Part shown: in pieces, positions 16,167 through 23,889 of the stretch | Layout: each line of letters opens with the position of its first letter | Position numbering within the stretch: the stretch's first letter is position 1 | Source: Nocardiopsis xinjiangensis YIM 90004 | GTDB lineage: Bacteria; Actinomycetota; Actinomycetes; Streptosporangiales; Streptosporangiaceae | Length of the DNA: 35,642 nucleotides | Direction: 5' to 3' | Assembly (NCBI RefSeq): GCF_000341145.1 | Contig: NZ_ANBE01000001.1 | Location: 5,789-41,430, forward strand | Made by a program: the position numbers and the translations under genes | Notes under the pieces: generated by a model | Databases searched by the model: none | Told to the model about the DNA's origin: nothing | Seen by the model: the letters and a program-made list of their open reading frames with translations, nothing else

Positions 16167-16585
16167 GAATGATCCTCCGGCTGATTTTCCTCGAACACGT
16201 ACCCGTGGCCGAAACGCAAGGTACTACATGTCCGGTTGCGGACACACAGGACTGATCCGTTCGACACGGACGTCGGACCGGGCCGTGAGCGCCTGGGCGC
16301 GGCCCGTTCCACCGGACCTCGGAATCATCCCTGGTCACGATGGGGTGATCGGTCGTCACCGCCTGGCTTCCACAATGACCAGGGTGTGAATGGGGCCATA
16401 ATGCGACGCGCGCCATGAACAACATCACAATGCCACCAGGACAACCAATCGTAGGTCAGCGTACTGCGCCCTGCACGCAGAGTCCCCCAGGGTCCCCCGT
16501 CCGGGGCGATGCGACACCCCGAGCACGCCCATCCTGGGTTAGGCTTGGCCCCGTGGCGGGGCAACACATACCTCCCGCGCGCATT
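16167..16585. other. Intergenic region before tRNA-Arg
   Basis: About 420 bases without a credible reading frame; lower G+C than its neighbours in places. It should hold the promoter of the minus-strand carboxypeptidase and the promoter of tRNA-Arg (a TAGGCT-like -10 box is visible near 16541-16546, without a clear -35). Nothing else is supported. Confidence 0.35.
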
Positions 16586-16658
16586 GGCTCCGTAGCTCAG
16601 GGGATAGAGCACCGCTCTCCTAAAGCGGGTGCCGCAGGTTCGAATCCTGCCGGAGCCG
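16586..16658 (+). tRNA. tRNA-Arg (anticodon CCT)
   Basis: A 73-base cloverleaf: acceptor GGCTCCG/CGGAGCC, D arm AGCTC...GAGC, anticodon stem and loop with anticodon CCT in CTCTCCTAAAGC, variable loop, T arm GCAGG/CCTGC with TTCGAAT and discriminator G followed by CA. It reads AGG. tRNA-Arg(CCT) is a well-known integration site for actinobacterial phages and ICEs, which fits the decayed mobile genes that follow. Confidence 0.97.
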
Positions 16659-16919
16659 CAGTGCTTGACCTGTGAAAACTCCACATAGTCAGCAACAGAA
16701 GGGGGCCTGTGGGTTGCACGCGGGTTGCAACCCACAGGGCTCCGTGTGTCTCTACACGCCTCTGCCAGTCATCCAGGAGCGCCGAACTCCTCCGGCCCAC
16801 CGCGCCCCGGGTGTGTGCGCTACTCACCCGTTGTTTTCCGGAGGATGTCCCGGCCCTCAATCCGGGGAAGAATCCGGAAACGGCTGTACTCATAACGTAG
16901 CCACCCTTAAACTTTGTGT
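16659..16919. other. Non-coding junction between tRNA-Arg and the TnpB remnant
   Basis: About 260 bases with the hairpin described above and no credible gene. If an element inserted at the tRNA, its left end and integrase would be expected here; no integrase is found, and no second copy of the tRNA 3' end is seen elsewhere in the window. Confidence 0.4.
16706..16738 (+). terminator. Hairpin downstream of tRNA-Arg
   Basis: CCTGTGGGTTGCA (16706-16718) and TGCAACCCACAGG (16726-16738) form a 13-bp perfect stem with 7-base loop CGCGGGT, 47 bases after the tRNA. GGGTTGCA occurs twice directly (16711 and 16722) as well as inverted. It may end the tRNA transcript; it could also be part of an old attachment region. 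Confidence 0.5.
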
Positions 16920-17474
16920 ATGCGGACGGCATACAAGTGCCGGGCCTACCCGGCCCCCGAGCAAGCGGCCCGGCTGGGCCGCACGTTCGGGTGCGTGCGC
17001 CTGGTGTGGAACAAGACCCTCAGCGCACGCCGGGTCGCTTACCACCAGCGCGGGGAGAAGACCTCCTCCAAGGCCACCGATGCGGCGCTGACCGCGTGGA
17101 AACGCGGCCAGGACCTGGCGTTCCTGTCCGAGGTGTCCTCGGTCCCGCTGCAGCAGACCCTGCACCACCAGCACACCGCGTTCGCGAACTTCTTCGCAGG
17201 GCGCGCCCGCCACCCCCGATTCAAGTCCCGCAACGGACGCCAGTCGGCCCACTACACCCGCTCGGCCTTCCGCCTCCGCCAGGGACAGTTGTTCCTGGCC
17301 GAACAGACCCGGCCCTTGCCGGCGGCCTGGTCCTGGCCACAGGTGGATCCGGCGGCCCTGAACCCGACCACGGTCATCGTCTCCCGCGAGAGCGAGGGCC
17401 GATTCCATGTGACCTTCGCCGTGGAGACAGCGGGCCGTCGACATCTGGTCGGCGTGCGTGCGCCACGGCGGTGA
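16920..17474 (+). pseudogene. tnpB: TnpB (IS200/IS605-type RNA-guided nuclease), N-terminal fragment
   Basis: A 184-residue remnant of a TnpB protein whose full length would be about 370-450 residues. The opening MRTAYKCRAYPAPEQAARLGRTFGC, then VRLVWNKTLSARR and EVSSVPLQQTLHHQHTAFANFFAGRARHPRFKSR, are the conserved N-terminal (HTH and WED/REC) parts of OrfB/TnpB. The frame stops in GRRHLVGVRAPRR, exactly where full-length proteins have the first RuvC motif (VGVDLG): the catalytic Asp is replaced and the remaining nuclease and zinc finger are gone. The 3' end that normally carries the omega RNA is also missing. It cannot be an active nuclease. ATG 16920 was preferred to TTG 16914. Confidence 0.82.
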
Positions 17475-17567
17475 CCCGTCTGAGCTCGGTTCCCCCCCGG
17501 GAAGACAAAAGACCCGACCGACCTGACCGCCCTTGATAGGCGGCTTGTTCATGCCCGAGGAGGCATC

Positions 17568-18365
17568 TTGCCCCAACCCGACAAGCTCCAGTGGCGATCC
17601 GATCTCGGATGGAGCCCGAACTCCCCTGCTGCCTGGGCTGACCCCAAGTCCGGCCTGGTGGTGCACTACGACAGCAGCGACCAGAACCTCGCCAACAAGA
17701 CGCACAGCGCCTGCGAGGCGTACTGGGACAGCACCCGCAACTTCCACACCGGCCCCTCACGCGGCTGGGTGGACATCGGCTACAGCTGGGGAAGTTGTGC
17801 CCATGGCTACGTGATGGAGGGCCGCGGCCTCTACCGCGCTCAGGCCGCCCAGCCCGGAGGTAACACCTCCCACTACAGCGTGACGCTGATGACCGGCCCC
17901 ACCGACACCATCACCGACGACCAGATCAACGCCGTCCGGCAGCTGCGCGCGTGGCTCATGGAGCCGGACACCAGCATCAGCGGGACCGTCCTGGGCCACC
18001 GGGATTTCATCGCCACCTCCTGCCCCGGGGACCGGGCGTACCGGATGGTGCAGGACGGCACATTCACCGGCGCCCCGGGCGCACCTACCAACGGAGGAGA
18101 TGACCCGATGATCGGGCTCGAGAAGGGCGACAGCGGCGAGGCCGTCAAGGCGTTGCAGGTACTCATCGGCTACGCGGGCCAGGACCTGCCCGAGTACGGA
18201 GTGGACGGCGACTACGGCGACGAAACGGCTGAAGGGCTGCGACAGGTGCGCGCGTCCGTGGGCTCCGAGGCCGGAGCGGGTTGGGGCGACACCGTGACCG
18301 GCTACGCCTACGCCCAGCTGATGCGGGCGGTGGCCCGCGCCGAGGCGGAGCAGCCCGACTCGTAA
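17568..18365 (+). CDS. Phage-type endolysin: N-acetylmuramoyl-L-alanine amidase with peptidoglycan-binding domain
   Basis: A 265-residue protein starting at TTG 17568, which has GAGGAGG five bases upstream. Residues about 25-160 are an amidase_2/PGRP-like zinc amidase: ligands His33 (VVHYDSS), His144 (LGHRDF) and Cys152 (TSCPGDR) are visible, with the Tyr/Trp-rich core GWVDIGYSWGSCAHGYVMEGRG. A Gly-rich linker leads to a peptidoglycan_binding_1-like domain at about 182-230 (LEKGDSGEAVKALQVLIGYAG, VDGDYGDETAEGLRQV). It cuts the bond between muramic acid and the stem peptide. There is no signal peptide, so it fits a holin-dependent lysin. It is apparently intact although its neighbours are decayed. 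Confidence 0.88.
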   Translation: MPQPDKLQWRSDLGWSPNSPAAWADPKSGLVVHYDSSDQNLANKTHSACEAYWDSTRNFHTGPSRGWVDIGYSWGSCAHGYVMEGRGLYRAQAAQPGGNTSHYSVTLMTGPTDTITDDQINAVRQLRAWLMEPDTSISGTVLGHRDFIATSCPGDRAYRMVQDGTFTGAPGAPTNGGDDPMIGLEKGDSGEAVKALQVLIGYAGQDLPEYGVDGDYGDETAEGLRQVRASVGSEAGAGWGDTVTGYAYAQLMRAVARAEAEQPDS

Positions 18366-18370
18366 GGATT

Positions 18371-18415
18371 CCTTACACGTTCACCCCGGCCACGCGCCGG
18401 GGTGAACGTGTAAGG
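18371..18415 (+). promoter_or_regulatory. Long hairpin that encloses the next gene's ribosome site
   Basis: CCTTACACGTTCACCCCGG (18371-18389) pairs perfectly with 18397-18415 over 19 bp. The 3' arm ends in GTGTAAGG, the start of the Shine-Dalgarno AAGGAGGGG for the ORF at 18422. A smaller perfect hairpin GTAAGGA/TCCTTAC (18362-18376), overlapping the lysin stop codon, competes for the same 5' arm. It may be a terminator for the lysin gene or a translational-coupling switch. Confidence 0.55.
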
Positions 18416-18421
18416 AGGGGC

Positions 18422-18928
18422 ATGAGCGCAGTGGATGACGAGATCGACGCCGTTGCCCGGTTCGCCCGCACGTTCGAGCAGGCCCTGGTGGTCACCGTCG
18501 GCACCGGCGCCGCGGCCGGGATGGATGAGCTCGTCGGCTCGGGCGAGACCGTAACCATGGAGACCGCGGCCGTAGCCGTCCTACATCGATCAGCGCGTCC
18601 GGGACATCCGGTCCTCGGAGAAGCGCTTCTGCCAGAAGGTCCGCGACCTGTTCACCCGGGGCCCCTCCTCGGAGCCCCCGGGACGGCCGGCCGGTCGCGG
18701 TTCGCGGACCGGGCCGCTTGGGTCCACGTCCCATCGCTCCTGGACCCGCCGCCTCTTGCCGGGCCCGCGGAGGTGCGCGGGCCCCGGCGCCAGGTGGAGC
18801 GAACGTCCCGTGCTCAGGGCACGTCAGCAGGGGTGAGCAGGGTCAGGTCCTCACGGGAGGGGTCGGCCAGATCGACGGTGCGCCCCGCCTGCAGGGTGAT
18901 CATGCGTTCCAGTACCTGCCGGGCGTAG
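18422..18928 (+). pseudogene. Phage-like small ORF joined to a RhuM-family remnant
   Basis: ATG 18422 has a strong AAGGAGGGG and opens MSAVDDEIDAVARFARTFEQ; the first 50 codons look coding but I do not recognise them. Beyond about 18580 the frame becomes Pro/Arg-rich and runs 115 bases into the convergent ATPase gene, so the true end was probably lost. In the next frame, from 18582 to about 18665, the sequence reads YIDQRVRDIRSSEKRFCQKV and RDLFTRG, matching the conserved RDIRxSEKRFYQKVRD core of RhuM-family (virulence/phage-associated) proteins. The two pieces suggest a deletion junction near 18575. Neither part is likely to be functional. Confidence 0.45.
18761..18784 (-). terminator. Terminator at the end of the T7SS-like operon
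   Basis: GGGCCCGCG (18761-18769) and CGCGGGCCC (18776-18784) form a 9-bp perfect stem with loop GAGGTG, 29 bases beyond the stop codon of the beta-helix/AAA gene on the minus strand. Confidence 0.6.
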
Positions 18929-21900
18929 CGGGCGTTCCCGAAAGCTTCCGTCCTGTTGACCCCGGCGAAATGCTCCCGCAGCGCGGAATCCGTTTCGGCC
19001 GGGACGACGAACCCGCTTCCGGCGGCCATGCCGGCCACGATGGAGACCAGTTCCTCGTCGGAGTAGTCCGTGAACGGCACGTGGTGGGAGAACCGTGAGG
19101 CCAGCCCGGGGTTGGAGTCGAGGAAACCCTGCATCTCCGTGGTGTAGCCGGCGACGATCACCGCCACATCGTCGCGGTGGTCCTCCATGAGCTTGACCAA
19201 GGTGTCCACCGCTTCCTGTCCGAAGTCCCCCGCGGCACCGGGCCGGGTGAGCGTGTAGGCCTCGTCGACGAACAACACCCCACCACGGGCCTTCTCGAAA
19301 GCCTCGGCGGTGAGCTGGGCGGTGTGTCCGATGTAACGGCCGACGAGGTCGGAGCGGGCGACCTCGACCGTGTGCCCTTCGGGGAGCGCCCCCAGGGCAC
19401 GCAGCAACTGGCCGTAGAGCCGCGCAACGGTCGTCTTGCCCGTGCCCGGAGGGCCGGCGAAGACCAGATGGTGGCCGAGGCTGGGCGCCGGCATGCCCAG
19501 TTCCCGACGGCGCGCGCTCGCCACCAGCACGTTGACGAGGTCGTTGACCGTGGTCTTGACCTCGTGCAATCCGGTCAACGAGTCGAGTTCCGCGCGTAGA
19601 GCGGCCAGGTCGCTCCCGCCCGACCCGGAAGGGGCCTCGGCTCTGTTCCCCAGGTCCTCGGGGGTGAGCACGGTCAGTTCCGCGGGATCGGCGGGCGGAT
19701 CCGCGCTGAGCCGGTGTGCTTGGCGGTCGACCATCTCCTCGAAGACCTTGCGCGCCTCCCGGCCGTTGCCGAACGCCGGACCTTTCGGTACGGCCTCGAA
19801 GTGTCGCAGCAGCATCGTTCGCAGCTCCGCCGAGAGGCTGTAACTGTGATCCGCACCGAGGCGCTCGACGATGAGTACCAACTCCTCGGCCCGGTAGTTG
19901 GGGAAAGTGATCGTGCGCGCGAACCGCGAGGCCAGACCGGGGTTGGAGGCCAGGAAACCTTCCATCTCGGCCTCGTACCCGGCGACGATCACCACCACCT
20001 CGTCGCGGTGGTCCTCCATGAGTTTGACCAGGGTGTCGATGGCCTCCTGTCCGAAGCCGCCGCCGTCCTCGGCCGAGAGCGTGTAGGCCTCGTCGACGAA
20101 CAACACCCCGCCGCGGGCCTTCTGGAAGGCCTCGGTGGTCTTGATCGCCGTGGCCCCGACGTACTGCCCGACCAGGTCGGCCCGTGCCGCCTCGACGACG
20201 TGCCCGTAGCGCAGGACGTCCAGGTCGGCCAGGACCCGGCCGTAGAGGCGGGCCACGGTCGTCTTGCCCGTGCCCGGAGGGCCGGCGAAGACCAGGTGCC
20301 GGGCCACCGGAGGCGAGGGCAGTCCCATCTCGGCGCGGTGCCGGGCCATCTTGTTCCGGTTGACCAGGGTGGTGACCTCTTCCTTGACGTTGTCGAGTCC
20401 GATGAGGGCTTCCAGGTCCGCCAGCGGTCCCCGTTCCTCAGCGTCCTCGTCACCACCTTCCGCACCGTGCGTTCCCGGAGAGGGGGCGGCCGGTACGGCA
20501 TCCGGTCCGTACAGGTCCTCCGCCCGGTTGTCCTCACTGACCAGCGAGTCGGCCCGGATCCGACCGCCCGGCACGGTCTGGCGCAGACCTGAGCGGGCGT
20601 TGCCCCTTACCGTGCAGCCGTCGACGACCACGTCCTCCTCGCTCCCGACGAGGACACCGTCACCTCCGTTCTGGGACAGCTCGCACGAGCGCAGCACGCC
20701 CCGGCCTCCCGAGGCCACAAGGGCCCCGTTACGGGTGTTGCCGTGCGAGCGCACACGGAGCGCGATGATCTCTCCCTCTGCCTGCACGGCGAGCCCGTCA
20801 CCGCCGCATTCGGACACCTCGGCGTCGCGCAGGTCGAGCTCGGCCCCGCCGAACGCGGCGACACCGTTCTCCCGGGGGCCGAGGACCCGCAGGCCGCTGA
20901 GGGAGGCACGCGCCCTTCCAGAGGCGTGGATCCCGCTCCGGCGTGCGCCCGTGACCTCGATGTCCTCCATGCGCCCGCCACCGCCGTCCAGGCGCACGCC
21001 GTGGCCCCGGGCCCCGGAGAGGGAACCGTTGCGGAGGAACGGGGCGGCCCCCGAAACGATCTCGACGCCCGGCCCCGAGGTGCGGTCCACGGTGACACGG
21101 TCGAACTCGGCGGTGGAGTCCTCGGCGATGTGGATCCCGGCCGCCTTCGTGCCGTGCACGGTCAGGTCGTTGAACGAGGTGGAGGCCCGGCCCGAGGCAC
21201 TGACCCCTTCGGCCCCGGTGTCGCGAACGTCACAGGACCGGAAACTCCCGCGTGCCTTGTCCTCGACGGCGATACCGATGCCGCCGCTCCTGGTGATGCT
21301 GATCCGGTCCAGACGCGGGTCGGTACCCGCCCGCAGGAGCAGACCGTGTCCGGCGGTCCCGTCGACCACGAGGTCGCCGACGGCCACGGGAGAGCGTGTG
21401 GTCAGTACGACGCCGTCGTCGGCGACGGCGCGCACCCGCAGGCCGCTGAGTGCGGTGGCTGCGTGTTCATCGATGACCACCGCGGGTTTTGCGGTGCCGG
21501 AGATCGTGCAGTCGCTGATCCGGCCGGCGCCGCTGCCCGCCGCGTAGACACCGTTGGCGCCCGTGTCGCGAATCGTGCACCGGTGGACCTCGGGGGCCCC
21601 CTTGTCATTGATCACCACACCGCTCGTACCGACGTCCTCGACGACGCAGTCCTCGATGACGCTGGGACGGGCGGACGTGACGACGATCCCCGCTCCGATC
21701 GTGCAGCGGACCGTGCAGCCGCGGAGGGCCAGGGCTCCGTCTCCTCGGGCGAGCACGGCCGCCCAGGCGGCCCCTTCGACCTCGCAGTCGGCCAGCTCGA
21801 TCTGTCCGGCCGCCGCGTCGACCACGGGAGCCTCCGGGTCGCGCCCCCGCAGGAGCAGACCGTTGAGCTTGACGGCTTCGGCCACCGACGTCACCGCGGT

Positions 21901-22101
21901 TCCGGAGGCAGAGAGGATCTCGACGGTCCCGGGCCCCTCCTCCGCCACCAGGGTCACCACTCGGGTGAGGACGAGCTGCTCCTCGTAGCGGCCCGGCGCC
22001 AAGGACAACACGTCGCCGTCGCCGGCGGCGGCGAGGGCTTCGCCGATGGTTCGGAACTCGGCTCCGCCTGCGGGGTCGACCGCGCGCACGTGACGGTTCA
22101 T
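18814..22101 (-). CDS. Right-handed beta-helix protein fused to two EccA/CbxX-type AAA ATPase domains
   Basis: A 1,095-residue protein. Residues about 1-520 are a parallel beta-helix of pectate-lyase type: it opens with [40 protein letters not shown] sequence and repeats units of about 22 residues such as [20 protein letters not shown]. Two AAA domains of the CbxX/EccA/SpoVK group follow. Walker A GPPGTGKT is at 607-614 and 883-890, the Walker B acidic pair DE at 670-671 and 946-947, and both carry the VAGY and NPGLASRF (arginine finger) motifs. EccA-type ATPases act in type VII secretion, perhaps releasing chaperones or unfolding substrates; the beta-helix may bind substrate (inference). It is the last gene of the block. 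AAAGGAAG lies upstream of ATG 22101. Confidence 0.9.
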   Translation of the reverse strand: MNRHVRAVDPAGGAEFRTIGEALAAAGDGDVLSLAPGRYEEQLVLTRVVTLVAEEGPGTVEILSASGTAVTSVAEAVKLNGLLLRGRDPEAPVVDAAAGQIELADCEVEGAAWAAVLARGDGALALRGCTVRCTIGAGIVVTSARPSVIEDCVVEDVGTSGVVINDKGAPEVHRCTIRDTGANGVYAAGSGAGRISDCTISGTAKPAVVIDEHAATALSGLRVRAVADDGVVLTTRSPVAVGDLVVDGTAGHGLLLRAGTDPRLDRISITRSGGIGIAVEDKARGSFRSCDVRDTGAEGVSASGRASTSFNDLTVHGTKAAGIHIAEDSTAEFDRVTVDRTSGPGVEIVSGAAPFLRNGSLSGARGHGVRLDGGGGRMEDIEVTGARRSGIHASGRARASLSGLRVLGPRENGVAAFGGAELDLRDAEVSECGGDGLAVQAEGEIIALRVRSHGNTRNGALVASGGRGVLRSCELSQNGGDGVLVGSEEDVVVDGCTVRGNARSGLRQTVPGGRIRADSLVSEDNRAEDLYGPDAVPAAPSPGTHGAEGGDEDAEERGPLADLEALIGLDNVKEEVTTLVNRNKMARHRAEMGLPSPPVARHLVFAGPPGTGKTTVARLYGRVLADLDVLRYGHVVEAARADLVGQYVGATAIKTTEAFQKARGGVLFVDEAYTLSAEDGGGFGQEAIDTLVKLMEDHRDEVVVIVAGYEAEMEGFLASNPGLASRFARTITFPNYRAEELVLIVERLGADHSYSLSAELRTMLLRHFEAVPKGPAFGNGREARKVFEEMVDRQAHRLSADPPADPAELTVLTPEDLGNRAEAPSGSGGSDLAALRAELDSLTGLHEVKTTVNDLVNVLVASARRRELGMPAPSLGHHLVFAGPPGTGKTTVARLYGQLLRALGALPEGHTVEVARSDLVGRYIGHTAQLTAEAFEKARGGVLFVDEAYTLTRPGAAGDFGQEAVDTLVKLMEDHRDDVAVIVAGYTTEMQGFLDSNPGLASRFSHHVPFTDYSDEELVSIVAGMAAGSGFVVPAETDSALREHFAGVNRTEAFGNARYARQVLERMITLQAGRTVDLADPSREDLTLLTPADVP

Positions 22102-22123
22102 GTCCTGTCGTCTTCCTTTCTGT

Positions 22124-22150
22124 GCCCGCGGGCCGGTCCGGCCCGCGGGC
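22124..22150. repeat. Perfect inverted repeat between the membrane-protein and ATPase genes
   Basis: GCCCGCGGGCCGG (22124-22136) and CCGGCCCGCGGGC (22138-22150) are perfect complements around a single base. On the minus strand it lies 44 bases after the upstream gene's stop and 23 before the ATPase start. It could partially terminate transcription and so lower ATPase expression. Confidence 0.55.
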
Positions 22151-22194
22151 TCCGTACTACTGCGCCGGTCGACGGACCGGCCGGGGGATCGCGT

Positions 22195-23787
22195 TCAGCG
22201 GCATTCGGTCTCGACGACCGACGCCGGGAGCTGCGGGGCTTCCTCCCCTTCGGGGTAGGCACCCCTGTTGGCCATACGCAGGGTGAACGACTCACCCATG
22301 TTCTCGAGCTCGGCCAGCCCCCAGTAGCGGCCCTCGTCCGGGGGTGTGAGTTCGAACCCGGCGCGGGGGGCGCCGTCGGTCGTTTCTCCGTCGAACACCT
22401 GGAAGTGGGCGTGGACACCGTGTGCCCAGAGCGGATCGGCTCCGGGCTGGACGAGGACCTTCACCGTGCAGGTGGCACCGGCGCGTCCGGGCAGGAACGT
22501 CCACTCGGCGGCGGTGCCGCCGTTGTCGGGGTCGCCGCTCACGGCCATGACATCGTAACCGTCGTCGCACCCGGCCCCAGAGTAGCCGGCCGGGCCGGAA
22601 CGCCAGACACCGTCCCCCTGGATCCCGTAACGGGCACCTTCCTGCTCGCAACCCGGACCGGCCACGGCGCGGAAGGGTTCGGGGGCCTCCTGTGCCTGGG
22701 GCTCGTGAGCCTGAGGTTCGTGGGCCCGGGGCTCCTCCGGTGCGGGCTCTCCGCCTGAACCCTGGTCCTCCTCGGTTCCGGCCTGGGCGCCACCACCGCC
22801 CCCACCGCTGTCGTCCTTGCCGCTGTCGTCTTCGGCGGCGCTCATGGTCTCGGCCGCGGCGCCATCGGGCTCCTCCCCGTCCTCTGCGTCCTCTGCGTCC
22901 TCTGCGTCCTCTGCGTCCTCTGCGTCCTCTGCGTCGCCATGGTCGGGGCCGGGCTGTTCCTCTTCGTCCTCGGAGGATCCGCCGTCCCGGTCGCCCTCGG
23001 AACCGTCCTCTTCCTCGTCGTCCGTTTCGCCACCGCGGCCGGTCAGCAGGTCGATCAACGGGGTCTGTTCCTGAGAGGCCTCCTCGACCGAGACCTCCCG
23101 GTCGGCGTCCCCGTCCTCCTCCTGCCCGTCCTGGTCATCGGCCCCGGCCGTACCCGGAAGCGGATCACCGTTGCCGGAGTCCGGGCCGCCGGAGCCGTCC
23201 TGGGGCTCGACGGGCCGTTCCGGCGGACCACCGCCGTCCGCCGGTCCCTCCGGGTCACCTCCGGGGGCCGCCGGGCTCTCCGGCAACACTTCGGGGACAT
23301 AACCCTCGAGCCCGGAACCGGAGCCGGAGCCGGTTCCGGTTCCGGTTCCGACCGCCGTGTCGGCCGCCTGCTCGGGAAGGGCGGCCGAGGCGGGGTCGCT
23401 GTCGAGAGCGGCGGTCCCGGCGCTCTGCTCCTGGGCCAGGGAGAGCCCGAAGGGTGCGGACACCAGGACCAGACCCGCGATGGCAGCGACCGCCATGAAG
23501 GGTCTACCGGGCCGCTGGTGCGCGGACTCCGCGTCCCCGGACGGCTGTTGTCCCGTTCCTGTTCTGCGCGCCGCCAGCGCGGCGCGCAGGGCGCTGCGCC
23601 CACGGCCGTTCTCCTCGGCGGTCGTGGCAGCGGCCTCGGTCTTCTCGGTTGCGGCGGATCGCCCCGGGAGGGGTGCCGGCGGGGCCCCGACGGCATCGGT
23701 GGCCCGCTCGGTGGGCGGTTCCCCCGTCGAGCTGAGTACGGGGCCTGTACGAGCGGGCCCGCGTGCTGCCTCGTTGTGCTCCGTCAT
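22195..23787 (-). CDS. Single-pass membrane protein with acidic repeat linker and extracellular Cys-containing domain
   Basis: A 530-residue protein. Residues 1-96 are cytoplasmic and hydrophilic, 97-118 (FMAVAAIAGLVLVSAPFGLSLA) span the membrane. About 125-370 are an extremely acidic, Gly/Pro-rich linker containing a short Asp-Ala-Glu repeat, and about 375-530 form a folded domain with four Cys. That domain ([49 protein letters not shown]) has the W-x-F and beta-sandwich pattern of golvesin/carbohydrate-binding-like domains; this is an inference from pattern only. It would stand out from the wall. Start ATG 23787 has AAAGGAC upstream. It lies between the giant-protein gene and the beta-helix ATPase gene and is probably cotranscribed with them. 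Confidence 0.75.
   Translation of the reverse strand: MTEHNEAARGPARTGPVLSSTGEPPTERATDAVGAPPAPLPGRSAATEKTEAAATTAEENGRGRSALRAALAARRTGTGQQPSGDAESAHQRPGRPFMAVAAIAGLVLVSAPFGLSLAQEQSAGTAALDSDPASAALPEQAADTAVGTGTGTGSGSGSGLEGYVPEVLPESPAAPGGDPEGPADGGGPPERPVEPQDGSGGPDSGNGDPLPGTAGADDQDGQEEDGDADREVSVEEASQEQTPLIDLLTGRGGETDDEEEDGSEGDRDGGSSEDEEEQPGPDHGDAEDAEDAEDAEDAEDAEDGEEPDGAAAETMSAAEDDSGKDDSGGGGGGAQAGTEEDQGSGGEPAPEEPRAHEPQAHEPQAQEAPEPFRAVAGPGCEQEGARYGIQGDGVWRSGPAGYSGAGCDDGYDVMAVSGDPDNGGTAAEWTFLPGRAGATCTVKVLVQPGADPLWAHGVHAHFQVFDGETTDGAPRAGFELTPPDEGRYWGLAELENMGESFTLRMANRGAYPEGEEAPQLPASVVETECR
22881..22934 (-). repeat. Six tandem 9-bp repeats coding for Asp-Ala-Glu
   Basis: Six perfect copies of CCTCTGCGT on the plus strand, in frame within the membrane-protein gene, coding on the minus strand for a repeating Asp-Ala-Glu tract. 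Such perfect copies are prone to length change by slippage but stay in frame. Confidence 0.9.
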
Positions 23788-23889
23788 TCTTCGTCGTGTC
23801 CTTTCGGTCACCGGACGTCTTCCGGTGGTCAGGGGCCGGCCGCAGTGGGTCGCGCGGTCGGAGGGGACTGGTGTGGTCAGTGGGTTGGT

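Noticed and set aside
22881..22934. Tandem repeats considered as a CRISPR array.
   Set aside because: The unit is 9 bp without spacers and codes in frame; it is a coding microsatellite-like repeat. The 105-bp repeat at 35451 is likewise direct and coding.
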